A stretch of 15,963 nucleotides of DNA from Nitrospinaceae bacterium (GTDB lineage Bacteria > Nitrospinota > Nitrospinia > Nitrospinales > VA-1), in assembly GCA_016763735.1 (NCBI GenBank), contig JAESTE010000080.1:1-15963 (forward strand). Direction: 5' to 3'. Positions 1 through 8,022 of the stretch are shown piece by piece. The notes under the pieces are model-generated. The model searched no databases and had not been told where the DNA came from. It worked only from the letters and a program-made list of their open reading frames with translations. Position 1 is the stretch's first letter. Every line of letters starts with the position of its first letter. The translations under genes were made by a program, and so were the position numbers.

Positions 1-2
1 CC

Positions 3-1751
3 TCAAGTTCCATCTTCTCCGAGAACGCGACCCGTATAATGATCCGCTTTCATGAACATTGGCAAACACTGGATTTTTTGGAGCCGCAATTTTTGGAGAC
101 TCTGGATTCAGTCATGCCCCACTGGGAAAATAAAAACAGTTCTGTTATAGAACCCAGCATCGACGATTTTTCACCCGTCGCTTTTGATTCCGAAAATCTG
201 GATATAGAACAAACTGCCAGAGTCCTGCAGTCACAATCCGCTGAAATCAGATTCGAAAACGGGATATTGCTATGGGGGCCGAATAAATATAATTCTGCTT
301 CCCTTGCAAACCAGAAAAGCGAACTGGTCACACAATGCCTCGCCGCGCTGAAAGCACAATCTGTTTTCGAAGAAAAATCCGTGGAACTATTGAATCAGTT
401 GGATGATATGGAGCGACAAAAAAGAGATTTAGACGCGCAACAAAGACAGGTAGGAACAGAAGACAAAATAACCCCCATTGGCATAGACAACAATATCGCC
501 GTTTTTAGCTTCCAGTTGAACCTGATACGCAGGATGATCAGAGGGCTCGATATCAACGAAAACCTCAACCTGCATCGACTGATTGCAGGGGTAGCATTAG
601 CTCAGGTTTTAAATCAACCTCAAGATAATACGCAATTGTTCGATGAACTTGCGATCTATGCAAAAAAACTAGACAGTGACTCATTGAAATTTTCCCGTGA
701 GAGAAAAACAAAATTTTTTGAAATGGCTGCTTTGCGGTTGCAGCAAAAACAGTTTGAATCCGCTCACGATATCTCCGACATTGATGCATCCATAAAAGTG
801 GAGGCTGATATTACCCAACTCCAGGCAAATGTAGATCGGCTGGAGCTGAAACTTAAGAGAAGCATGCGATCAAAAAATTTGCTCGATCTGATTCTGAATT
901 TTACAGAAGCAAATACATCTGTTCCAAGGACGCAGTTAAAGCAAGTTTTTTCTATTAGTAAAGTTGGCCCAGAAATCGGATTGCCTTTAATCCCTCAAGG
1001 CCTTACCCATAATAGCAAAGGAGACCTTTTGGTAGCCGACTATGAGAACCACCGTATTCATTGCTATTCATCCGAGGGGAAGTACAGGTTTCATTTTGGG
1101 AACTGGGGAAACACTCCAGGGGCTTTCAAATATCCGATCAACTTATCTACCGACAGTCACGACAATATTTATGTCATTGACGAAGGAAATGGAGTGGTTA
1201 AAAAATTTGATGCGGAGGGAAACTTCATCCTTCAATTCGAGGAGGGTGTTCTCAGTAATGTGTTCTCGCTTTCAATAGACCCTCAGGACAAAATTCATAT
1301 CGCCGACCCCGAGAACAACCGTATCGCGATCTTCGACTCGAATGGGAAAGCAACTCCCTTCTCTGCCGAGCAATCAAAAAACCTGAATGCACCCTGCGGA
1401 GTTTTTTGCCTCGAAGATGGAGGAACCATTGTAGGTGATCGTTCAGAATTCTTATTGAAACGTTTCGATGCCGATGGAAAATTGATTAATCAGGTACAAC
1501 AAGAAGGTCTGGGGTTCGATGATATTTATTTTCTTGCTTGCGACCCTGAACATGGAATATTTGGTTCCGATTTCTGGAACAACCAGATCATCCATTTGAA
1601 CAACAACCTCGAAGTTGTTGATACCTATCGTAAGCAAGGAAACAGAATCGGAGGGCTTGGCAAAACAGCGGGGCTTTCTATTCACAACGGTCAGTTGGCT
1701 GCATCCAACTTTGATGGCAGGAAAATACAAGTTTTCAATCTTCCCTCTTAA
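3..1751 (+). CDS. NHL-type six-bladed propeller protein with helical N-terminal region (5' partial)
   Basis: The reading frame is open to the left window edge. The first ATG (39) has no ribosome-binding site, so the gene probably starts outside the window. Counting from that ATG, residues 1-300 look mostly helical, with coiled-coil-like charged stretches around 90-135 and 240-290. Residues 305-570 contain six repeats of a strand pattern typical of NHL propellers, for example GDLLVADYENHRIHCY, DNIYVIDEGNGVVKKF and DKIHIADPENNRIAIF. Three weaker blades follow near 455, 503 and 546. Six blades fit the usual NHL fold, which binds proteins, RNA or other ligands and is not itself diagnostic of an enzyme. 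No signal peptide can be judged because the N-terminus is missing. The gene converges on the next gene, and the 19-bp gap shows no clear terminator. The role is unknown; a scaffold or sensor is only an inference. Confidence 0.75.
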   Translation, partial: SSSIFSENATRIMIRFHEHWQTLDFLEPQFLETLDSVMPHWENKNSSVIEPSIDDFSPVAFDSENLDIEQTARVLQSQSAEIRFENGILLWGPNKYNSASLANQKSELVTQCLAALKAQSVFEEKSVELLNQLDDMERQKRDLDAQQRQVGTEDKITPIGIDNNIAVFSFQLNLIRRMIRGLDINENLNLHRLIAGVALAQVLNQPQDNTQLFDELAIYAKKLDSDSLKFSRERKTKFFEMAALRLQQKQFESAHDISDIDASIKVEADITQLQANVDRLELKLKRSMRSKNLLDLILNFTEANTSVPRTQLKQVFSISKVGPEIGLPLIPQGLTHNSKGDLLVADYENHRIHCYSSEGKYRFHFGNWGNTPGAFKYPINLSTDSHDNIYVIDEGNGVVKKFDAEGNFILQFEEGVLSNVFSLSIDPQDKIHIADPENNRIAIFDSNGKATPFSAEQSKNLNAPCGVFCLEDGGTIVGDRSEFLLKRFDADGKLINQVQQEGLGFDDIYFLACDPEHGIFGSDFWNNQIIHLNNNLEVVDTYRKQGNRIGGLGKTAGLSIHNGQLAASNFDGRKIQVFNLPS

Positions 1752-1770
1752 AAAACCACGCTCTCGTTCT

Positions 1771-2688
1771 TCAGTGAATATTTTTTATCGGATACCGTCT
1801 GGGCTTAATACTTGATCGGTTTTCTTTTTCCACGTCATGCAAAAAACCCTTCTCTGAAAAGTGATCGTCAAACCTCGCTACAGATTCTTTGACAAACTTT
1901 CCCGGTCGATAGGATTTCGCAACCTCCTGCATCGAAAACGGTTCGGGCATTTTATTAGAAACTGCTGCCCTCTCATTTATTTTTTCTTCAGACCAACGCT
2001 CGCCACCATTGGCGATTAATACGGTTGCAACGCGTTCGTCATCTTCAAAACAATAAATATTTGGAAAAACCGACATGAAGGTTTTTGTATCTCGTGGCTT
2101 TAAAGAATTTCCCTTGCCATACAAGTTCGAACCCACAATCCCATCGGGTTTTAAAATAGCGCGGATCTCTTTATAAAACTCACAGGTCTTTAAATGATAG
2201 GGAATCGACCCGCTTTTGAATGCATCGAGAATAATCCAGTCATACGGCTCCTGTCCTTTTCGTTTCTGAATGAACACCCTGCCGTCTTCTTCAAAAATTC
2301 GATAACGATTAGATTCGCGCAGATAAAAATACTTTTTGGAAACCTCAATTACTTTGGGGTCAATTTCCACAACATCAATGTGTAAATTCGGGAACTGTTC
2401 GCTTAAAAAATTGGTGACCGCAGCTCCTCCTAATCCGACCATTAACAATCTCTGCGGCTTGGGGCAAAAAAGCAAAGATGCCATCATCATATTGGAATAA
2501 ACCAACGCCAATTGTTTTTGCTGCTCGACATTCACCCGACTTTGCAAAAAGTAATCGCCATTACCCTTGAACCAAAGCTCCCGGTAACCGTCATTTTGAA
2601 TGACATAAATGTCGTTATACTGGGTACGTTCCCGAGCCAGAACCTTAATAACAGGCTCTTTCGCCTTTTTTTCCAGAAAATTGAACAT
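1771..2688 (-). CDS. Spermidine synthase-like SAM-binding protein (aminopropyl/methyltransferase family)
   Basis: This is a 305-residue Rossmann-fold protein. The nucleotide-binding loop LLMVGLGGAA is at 81-90, the acidic strand end VVEIDP at 106-111, EEDGRVF at 133-139, and the catalytic-site segment ILDAFKSGSIPYHLKT at 153-168. The last segment closely resembles the DAF..d.IPxHL motif of spermidine-synthase-like proteins rather than the D-S-D-P form common in true spermidine synthases. The substrate therefore cannot be assigned, and a methyltransferase or aminopropyltransferase role on an unknown amine is possible. Unlike many such bacterial proteins it has no fused membrane domain. About 75 polar C-terminal residues follow the core. 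The ATG at 2688 is preceded by AGGA at a suitable distance. It is divergent from pckA across an AT-rich gap, and no polyamine genes lie nearby. Confidence 0.8.
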   Translation of the reverse strand: MFNFLEKKAKEPVIKVLARERTQYNDIYVIQNDGYRELWFKGNGDYFLQSRVNVEQQKQLALVYSNMMMASLLFCPKPQRLLMVGLGGAAVTNFLSEQFPNLHIDVVEIDPKVIEVSKKYFYLRESNRYRIFEEDGRVFIQKRKGQEPYDWIILDAFKSGSIPYHLKTCEFYKEIRAILKPDGIVGSNLYGKGNSLKPRDTKTFMSVFPNIYCFEDDERVATVLIANGGERWSEEKINERAAVSNKMPEPFSMQEVAKSYRPGKFVKESVARFDDHFSEKGFLHDVEKENRSSIKPRRYPIKNIH

Positions 2689-2743
2689 TTTAAGGATTCC
2701 TGTTTTTAACCGATAAGAATTAGAGTTTTAACCCAAAAACATA

Positions 2744-2771
2744 TTTTCATTTATATTTTATATGTTAAAAT
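2744..2771 (+). promoter_or_regulatory. Candidate pckA promoter
   Basis: A TTTTCA (2744-2749) and TAAAAT (2766-2771) pair, separated by 16 bases, lies in the very AT-rich gap between two divergent genes. Transcription would begin near 2778 and give a leader of about 90 bases. The -35 match is weak, and the AT-richness makes chance matches likely. Confidence 0.3.
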
Positions 2772-2792
2772 AAATTATGGTTTATTAGTAGA

Positions 2793-2850
2793 CCCCAAGA
2801 ATAGGGGAAAGTGTTCCCCAATAAGGGTTTACGGTAGCTCACCGCCTTAT
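2793..2850 (+). promoter_or_regulatory. Structured leader upstream of pckA
   Basis: Two hairpins can be drawn just before the ribosome-binding site. The first is GGGGAA (2804-2809) with TTCCCC (2814-2819), loop AGTG. The second has an outer stem ATAAGG (2821-2826) with CCTTAT (2845-2850) and an inner stem CGGT (2832-2835) with ACCG (2841-2844), with five bulged bases. An upstream CCCC run (2793-2796) could instead pair with GGGG (2804-2807), which would exclude the first hairpin. The arrangement suggests a regulatory leader but matches no riboswitch class that I recognise. Confidence 0.4.
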
Positions 2851-2868
2851 CATAAAGGAATTTTGTCC

Positions 2869-4524
2869 ATGCCGCAAAACGTTTTAAAGCACAAAGTAGG
2901 TTTGGAAACTCACGGCCTCAAAAACTTAAAAAAAATCAACTGGAATTTATCCACTCCACAACTTTACGAACATATCATAGCCAATAAAGAAGGCCAATTG
3001 TCACACCTTGGCCCTGTTTGCGTTACCACAGGAGAGCACACAGGTAGAGCACCTAACGACAAGTTTATCGTAAAGGAGCCTTCCAGTCAGGAAAATATCT
3101 GGTGGGGAAAAGTAAACCGCCCCTTTTCCGTAGAACAATTTGAAGCCCTCTATTCTCGTATTCTTGCCTACTTACAAGGCAAAGAGGTCTATGTTCAAGA
3201 TTGTTGCGCTGGTTGTGACCCTGAACACCAGACTCATATCCGGGTTATTACGGAACATGCGTGGCACAGTCTTTTTGCGCGAAATATGTTTATCCAGATA
3301 CGCGATATGGCAAAGCTGGAAAACCACGACCCCGCATTCACCATCATGCATGTGCCAGACTTCAAAGCCGTGCCAGCTATAGATGGAACCAATTCTGATG
3401 TGTTTATCATTGTTGACTTTGGCAGACAGTTGGTTCTTATCGGTGGCACCAGCTACGCGGGTGAAATCAAGAAATCTGTTTTCTCTATTTTGAATTACCT
3501 GTTGCCACAAAAACAGTCCGTTTTATCCATGCATTGTTCTGCAAATATTGGCGACAAAGGCGATTCCTCTATATTTTTTGGCCTTTCTGGAACTGGCAAA
3601 ACCACTTTGTCCGCCGATCCGAAAAGAAAACTGATAGGAGACGACGAACACGGGTGGAGCGATCGCGGCGTTTTTAATTTTGAAGGCGGTTGTTATGCCA
3701 AGGTTATCCGCCTCTCTCAAAAGTCTGAGCCGGAAATTTTTGAATGCACGCGTAAATTTGGCACCTTGCTCGAAAACGTGGTTCTGAGCAAAGATGCACG
3801 ACGGCTGGATTTGGACGATGCCAGCCTGACTGAAAACACACGTGCCAGCTACCCCATCACACATATTAACAACGCGGTACTTGAGGGCATGGGTGGGCAC
3901 CCTAATAATGTAATCATGCTTACCTGCGATGCTTATGGTGTCATGCCCCCGGTTTCAAAACTGACACCCGAACAAGCCATGTACCATTTTATTTCCGGTT
4001 ACACCGCAAAGGTTGCGGGCACCGAAAAGGGCATGAGCCGCGAACCTACGGCTATTTTCAGCACCTGTTTTGGTGCTCCCTTCATGTCATTGCATCCTTC
4101 AGTTTATGCCGATATGCTCGGTGAAAGAATTGACAAGCATAAAGTCTCCTGCTGGCTCGTCAACACCGGTTGGACGGGAGGACCTTACGGGGTAGGAAAA
4201 AGAATCGAAATTGAATACACCCGCGCTATGATCAAGGCTATTCTCGAAGGGGAGCTGGATAATGTTGAAACCGAGACCGACCCGGTGTTCGGGATACAAA
4301 TTCCTCTAGCTGTCAAAGATGTTCCGAAAGAATACCTGTTCCCCAGAAATACCTGGAAAAACCCGGAAGCGTATGACGAGAAAGCCAATGAACTGGCCAA
4401 CCAGTTTATTGAAAACTTTAAAGAATATGAGGATAACGTGGATAAAAAAATTCTCGGTGCAAGCCCAAAGCCTGTTGCGGTCAAGGGAAAGTCTGCCGGG
4501 AAAATTCACGAGCTTAGAAAATAA
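2869..4524 (+). CDS. pckA: ATP-dependent phosphoenolpyruvate carboxykinase
   Basis: The enzyme interconverts oxaloacetate plus ATP with phosphoenolpyruvate, CO2 and ADP in the cytoplasm, the committed step of gluconeogenesis from TCA intermediates. The 551-residue length is slightly above the usual 530-540 because of a short basic C-terminal tail. Family motifs are clear: TTGEHTGRAPNDKF near 53-66, the kinase-type P-loop GLSGTGKTTLSADP starting near 238, and GDDEHGW near 257-263, the last being the metal/nucleotide site. These mark the ATP-type rather than the GTP-type family. I chose the ATG at 2869 because AAAGGAA ends 8 bases upstream. A TTG six bases earlier is in frame but too close to that site. 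The gene stands alone, with a structured leader before it and a hairpin terminator after it. Confidence 0.97.
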   Translation: MPQNVLKHKVGLETHGLKNLKKINWNLSTPQLYEHIIANKEGQLSHLGPVCVTTGEHTGRAPNDKFIVKEPSSQENIWWGKVNRPFSVEQFEALYSRILAYLQGKEVYVQDCCAGCDPEHQTHIRVITEHAWHSLFARNMFIQIRDMAKLENHDPAFTIMHVPDFKAVPAIDGTNSDVFIIVDFGRQLVLIGGTSYAGEIKKSVFSILNYLLPQKQSVLSMHCSANIGDKGDSSIFFGLSGTGKTTLSADPKRKLIGDDEHGWSDRGVFNFEGGCYAKVIRLSQKSEPEIFECTRKFGTLLENVVLSKDARRLDLDDASLTENTRASYPITHINNAVLEGMGGHPNNVIMLTCDAYGVMPPVSKLTPEQAMYHFISGYTAKVAGTEKGMSREPTAIFSTCFGAPFMSLHPSVYADMLGERIDKHKVSCWLVNTGWTGGPYGVGKRIEIEYTRAMIKAILEGELDNVETETDPVFGIQIPLAVKDVPKEYLFPRNTWKNPEAYDEKANELANQFIENFKEYEDNVDKKILGASPKPVAVKGKSAGKIHELRK

Positions 4525-4553
4525 CAGTCTCAAAAAAAATGGTTTCAACCTAA

Positions 4554-4580
4554 ACCCGCTCTTGTAACCCAAGAGCGGGT
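4554..4580 (+). terminator. Hairpin terminator after pckA
   Basis: A perfect 11-bp stem pairs ACCCGCTCTTG (4554-4564) with CAAGAGCGGGT (4570-4580) around the loop TAACC. It starts 29 bases after the pckA stop. The following tail, AAATTTGTTG, is only moderately T-rich, so termination strength is uncertain. Confidence 0.65.
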
Positions 4581-4655
4581 AAATTTGTTGCATCAAATGC
4601 GGTTAGTTAATTTTTTGCAACTGTTTTCCCCACACTTACTTATATCGAACTATAA

Positions 4656-5648
4656 ATGGAAGCCATCATTGCATTAACTCTCGGCGATCCTTCGGGGATC
4701 GGCCCCGAAATAATTGTCAAAGCGTTTCAGGACGAACTCTTAGCGATCGATAACCGGGTTCTAGTAATTGGCGATGCCGAGTTACTTAAAAGAACAGCAA
4801 AACAAGTTGCACCAGAAATTCTAATCCATTCGGTCACCTCACCTGAAGAAGGTTGGTACCAGACCTGCACCATAGATGTCATCGACCTTGACAATGTATC
4901 TGAAGCACTTCCTTTGGGAAAACCTTCCGCAGAAGGCGGCAAGGCCAGTTATGAAGCCATCCAAAAAGCCGTTGAGCTAGCTCTTAAAGGTGAAGTAGCC
5001 GCCATCACCACCGCTCCCATTAATAAGCAAAGTTTACATTTGGCGGGTCATCCTTTCCCGGGACATACCGAACTATTAGGCCACTTGACAGACTCTAAAA
5101 ATCCCAGCCTTATGATGGAAGGTAATTCACTGCGGGTAGTATTAGTAACAACACACCTTCCTTTGGATCAGGTCAAATCGCAAATTACTGAAGAAAAAGT
5201 TTTACAAAGCATCCGGCAAACGCACGGCTGGTTGCAGAAACATGTTACAGATATTCCCAGTATTGCAGTGGTTGGTCTAAATCCTCATTCTGGCGATGGA
5301 GGTATTTTTGGGCAGGAAGAAATAGATTTCATCCTTCCCGCATTGAAAACTGCTCAGCAGGAAGGCATTCAGGCAAGCGGCCCCTATCCAGCAGATTCCT
5401 TGTTTCAAAGAACGGCATCCGAAAAATACGATGCGGTCATCTGCATGTATCACGATCAGGGCATGATCCCCGTGAAAATGAACGGCATGAGTGTCAATAT
5501 AACTATGGGCCTGCCCATTTTACGAACCTCTGTGGATCATGGCACCGCCTACGATATTGTGGGTCGCAACAAAGCCTCTGCAGAAAATCTTAAACTGGCA
5601 TTAAAAACTGCGGCTCGGTTGTCGCAATCCACTCTTTCCATGCAATGA
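4656..5648 (+). CDS. pdxA: 4-hydroxythreonine-4-phosphate dehydrogenase
   Basis: PdxA oxidises 4-phosphohydroxy-L-threonine with NAD; the product is condensed by PdxJ in the DXP-dependent pyridoxal phosphate pathway. The 330 residues match the family length. The N-terminal signature LTLGDPSGIGPEI is present. The three divalent-metal histidines appear as H167 (TTHLPL), H211 (NPHSGDGG) and H266 (MYHDQG), with the substrate-site GHTELLG at 136. The C-terminal segment TSVDHGTAYDIVG is also typical. No convincing ribosome-binding site precedes the ATG at 4656, although no other in-frame start keeps the conserved N-terminus. The stop codon overlaps the rsmA start (ATGA, 5645-5648), implying translational coupling. 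A pdxA-rsmA pairing is widespread in bacteria. Confidence 0.96.
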   Translation: MEAIIALTLGDPSGIGPEIIVKAFQDELLAIDNRVLVIGDAELLKRTAKQVAPEILIHSVTSPEEGWYQTCTIDVIDLDNVSEALPLGKPSAEGGKASYEAIQKAVELALKGEVAAITTAPINKQSLHLAGHPFPGHTELLGHLTDSKNPSLMMEGNSLRVVLVTTHLPLDQVKSQITEEKVLQSIRQTHGWLQKHVTDIPSIAVVGLNPHSGDGGIFGQEEIDFILPALKTAQQEGIQASGPYPADSLFQRTASEKYDAVICMYHDQGMIPVKMNGMSVNITMGLPILRTSVDHGTAYDIVGRNKASAENLKLALKTAARLSQSTLSMQ

Positions 5649-6418
5649 GAAAAAGGCCTCTCGGGCAAAATTTTCTTGTCGATTCTGAAATTGCGCACAA
5701 TATTATCACGTTGGCAGATATCCAACCCGAGGACCACGTTGTCGAAATCGGACCCGGAAAGGGCGTTCTCACGCAACGACTCCTCCCGATAGCCCGTTCT
5801 CTGACTGCTATTGAGCTCGACCCCAAACTGTGCCGGGAATTGGAAAGCCGCTTTTCCGATAGCCCTTCTTTCAGAATAGTAGAAAAGGATGCCGCAAAAT
5901 TCGACTACGCCTCTCTCGAGTCAGGCTTCAAAGTCGTGTCCAACCTTCCTTACTATGCGGCCACCCATATAATGAAAAAACTGATCCATTTTGGCAGCCG
6001 AATTCAGTCTATGACCCTGATGATGCAGAAAGAAGTCGTCGATCGGCTGACAGCAGAACCGTGCAACAAAGAGTACAGTTCCCTTTCGGTTTATGTGCAA
6101 TACCACTGCAAAGTAGAACGCTTGCTGGAAATACCCAACACTGCTTTTTCACCACGGCCCAAAATAGATTCTTCTCTGTTCTCGCTGAAACCACTGCCAC
6201 AACCCAGTGTGCAAGTTGAAGACCCACAACTTTTTTTTAAAATAGTCAACGCGGCTTTTTTGCACAAACGAAAAATGCTTAAAAACAATCTAAAACCATG
6301 GGAAGATAAATTCGAACAAGCCCAACTTGCCGGCATCGATCTTTCCAGACGAGGCGAAACCCTGTCCATATCCGACTTTGCCAACATGGCTAATTATCTT
6401 CATTTCAAAAATGAATAA
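5645..6418 (+). CDS. rsmA: 16S rRNA (adenine(1518)-N6/adenine(1519)-N6)-dimethyltransferase
   Basis: RsmA (KsgA) dimethylates two adjacent adenines in the 3'-terminal helix of 16S rRNA late in small-subunit assembly. The 257 residues match the family length. Visible motifs are GQNFLVD (7-13), the SAM loop VVEIGPGKGVLTQRL (32-46), the acidic AIELDP (55-60), KDAAKFD (81-87) and the catalytic NLPY (100-103). The C-terminal part includes the usual FSPRPKIDSSLF and AAFLHKRKMLKNNL patterns. It is coupled to pdxA by a 4-base overlap and to cobA by an 8-base overlap (6411-6418), so it sits inside a tightly packed operon with no room for its own regulation. Confidence 0.97.
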   Translation: MRKRPLGQNFLVDSEIAHNIITLADIQPEDHVVEIGPGKGVLTQRLLPIARSLTAIELDPKLCRELESRFSDSPSFRIVEKDAAKFDYASLESGFKVVSNLPYYAATHIMKKLIHFGSRIQSMTLMMQKEVVDRLTAEPCNKEYSSLSVYVQYHCKVERLLEIPNTAFSPRPKIDSSLFSLKPLPQPSVQVEDPQLFFKIVNAAFLHKRKMLKNNLKPWEDKFEQAQLAGIDLSRRGETLSISDFANMANYLHFKNE

Positions 6419-7175
6419 TTCGAGCAACAAACAGGGAAAAGTAATCCTCGTCGGTGCCGGGCCAGGGGATGCGGGTCTGCTGACCTTACAAGGAAAGCAC
6501 TGGCTACAAAAAGCCGATGTCGTTCTTTTCGACCATCTGGTCAACGAAGACCTTTTACGTTTTACGCAAAAAGAAACCGAAATTATCTACGTTGGGAAAA
6601 AAGAGGGCTTTGCCAGCCTGGATCAGGAAAAAATTAACGAGCTTCTTATTGAAAAAGCCAAAGAAGGGAAAATTGTTGTACGACTCAAAGGCGGAGACCC
6701 TTTCATTTTTGGCCGTGGCGGTGAAGAGATTCAAGCAGTCAGCAAGCTACAAATTCCCTTCCTCATTGTTCCCGGTGTCACATCGGTAACCGGGGTTGCG
6801 GCCTATGCTGGCATTCCCCTGACTCATCGGCATCTGTCATCTACTCTATCCATTATCACGGGAAGCAACGAAAAGAACCAAGGCGACATTCATATCGACT
6901 GGGAAAAAATTGCTTCTCGCTCTGGCACCCTGGTATTTTTAATGGGCGCGCGCAAACTACCTTTGATCGTAGAAAAATTATTAAAATTTGGTAAAAACCC
7001 GGAAACACCCATTGCTGTAATCCAGTGGGGAACAACCGCGCGCCAGAAAACCTGGAAAGGAACTCTCTCGACCATTGTAGAAATCGCTTCAAAAGAAAAA
7101 ATTTCCCCTCCCGCCCTCACCATCATCGGCGAAGTGGTCAACCTCAAACCCGAAATAGAATGGTATGAACACTGA
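6411..7175 (+). CDS. cobA: Uroporphyrinogen-III C-methyltransferase (CobA/SUMT domain)
   Basis: It uses two SAM to methylate uroporphyrinogen III at C2 and C7, giving precorrin-2 for siroheme, cobalamin or heme d1. Motifs are VILVGAGPGDAGLL (11-24), the long conserved RLKGGDPFIFGRGGEE (91-106), PGVTSVTGVAAYAGIPLTHR (121-140) and TLVFLMGARKL (173-183). The start is the ATG at 6411, overlapping rsmA; a longer reading (6327) would run deep into rsmA and add unrelated residues. The 254-residue product is a normal single-domain length, but its last residues (IEWYEH), followed after TGA by PLFGKTIVITR, look exactly like the linker of CobA-HemD fusion proteins. The TGA at 7173-7175 may therefore be a nonsense change inside a once-fused gene. 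Confidence 0.92.
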   Translation: MNNSSNKQGKVILVGAGPGDAGLLTLQGKHWLQKADVVLFDHLVNEDLLRFTQKETEIIYVGKKEGFASLDQEKINELLIEKAKEGKIVVRLKGGDPFIFGRGGEEIQAVSKLQIPFLIVPGVTSVTGVAAYAGIPLTHRHLSSTLSIITGSNEKNQGDIHIDWEKIASRSGTLVFLMGARKLPLIVEKLLKFGKNPETPIAVIQWGTTARQKTWKGTLSTIVEIASKEKISPPALTIIGEVVNLKPEIEWYEH

Positions 7176-7196
7176 CCCCTATTCGGCAAAACCATT

Positions 7197-7943
7197 GTGA
7201 TAACCCGTAAGGGAGACCAAGCCGAAAGCATGATCGATCGGTTGCGAGAATTGGGCGCAGAACCTTTTTTCTCCCCGGTCATCGAAACGATTGCACCTGA
7301 TGACTGGGCACCACTTGATGAAGCATTGAATAACCTTTCCCGTTACGATGGCCTCATTTTTACCAGCGTAAATGGAGTGCGTTTTTTTTCACAACGGCTC
7401 AAAGAAATCCAGCAGGACATCCGCAATTTAAAAGGCGTGCGAATCTTTACCATAGGGCCTGAAACAGCCGAAGCGGTTCGTGATCTGGGAATTTGCGTCG
7501 ATGTCGTTCCTGAAGATTTTGTCGCCGAGTCTCTGATAGAAAGCATTGGCAAAGAAAACATTGATGGAAAACGTTTCCTCATTCCCCGCGCTACCATTGC
7601 CCGCGAGATTCTCCCTGAAAAACTTCGAGAAATGGGAGCAAAGGTGGATGTCGCTCCCGCTTATCAAACCGTTTTACCGAGAGTCAAATCTGATGCTTTG
7701 GTAAAAAGACTGAACTCAGAGAATATCGATGTGCTGACATTCACCTCGTCATCCACCGTCAAAAATTTTCTCGCCTTAACCGGAGAGGCTCTCTTACCGA
7801 AGATTAAAAAAACCCGCATCGCCTGCATTGGCCCCATCACTGCAAAAACTGCAGAAGAGGCCGGATTGAAGGTCGATATCCTTCCCCCGGAATATACGGT
7901 CGCATCCCTACTCGATGCCATTGAGGACTACTATAAGTCTTAA
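7197..7943 (+). CDS. hemD: Uroporphyrinogen-III synthase domain (start uncertain; same frame as cobA)
   Basis: HemD cyclises hydroxymethylbilane to uroporphyrinogen III with inversion of ring D, the branch point to heme, siroheme and B12. From the GTG at 7197 the product has 248 residues, close to the family length. The fold is recognisable from FTSVNGVRFF, IGPETAEAV, LIPRATIAREILPEKL, TFTSSSTVKNFL, IACIGPITAKTAEEAG and the final YTVASLLDAI. The proposed start has no ribosome-binding site and falls within the first beta strand (TIVITR). The first in-frame ATG is later and would remove that strand. The frame is continuous with cobA except for the TGA at 7173-7175, and the intervening codons (PLFGKTI) look like protein. 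Expression may depend on reinitiation or on readthrough of that stop. Confidence 0.85.
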   Translation: MITRKGDQAESMIDRLRELGAEPFFSPVIETIAPDDWAPLDEALNNLSRYDGLIFTSVNGVRFFSQRLKEIQQDIRNLKGVRIFTIGPETAEAVRDLGICVDVVPEDFVAESLIESIGKENIDGKRFLIPRATIAREILPEKLREMGAKVDVAPAYQTVLPRVKSDALVKRLNSENIDVLTFTSSSTVKNFLALTGEALLPKIKKTRIACIGPITAKTAEEAGLKVDILPPEYTVASLLDAIEDYYKS

Positions 7944-7948
7944 TTTCC

Positions 7949-7977
7949 TTCTTTTTAACTGCCAGTTCCCGTATAAT
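7949..7977 (+). promoter_or_regulatory. Candidate promoter upstream of the parvulin gene
   Basis: A perfect -10 hexamer TATAAT lies at 7972-7977. A weak -35 (TTCTTT, 7949-7954) stands 17 bases upstream. The spacer contains a short palindrome, AACTG-C-CAGTT (7957-7967), which could be an operator. Transcription would start about 40 bases before the ATG at 8023. Confidence 0.4.
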
Positions 7978-8022
7978 TTGAACACATAAATTATTTCATA
8001 CGCAAAGGGCGAGGATGCCAAA

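Noticed and set aside
6327..6410. Upstream start for cobA
   Set aside because: It would overlap rsmA by about 90 bases, and the added residues are just rsmA read in another frame. The conserved SUMT N-terminus begins shortly after the ATG at 6411.
7173..7175. TGA read as tryptophan or selenocysteine
   Set aside because: TGA ends several intact genes here (for example pdxA, the VOC gene, the J-domain gene and the methyltransferase), and no selenocysteine element or expected Trp/Sec position is seen in the CobA-HemD linker.
8015..8017. ATG at 8015 as the parvulin start
   Set aside because: It is in a different frame from the conserved IRVSHIVL segment; the ATG at 8023 has GAGG at a suitable distance.
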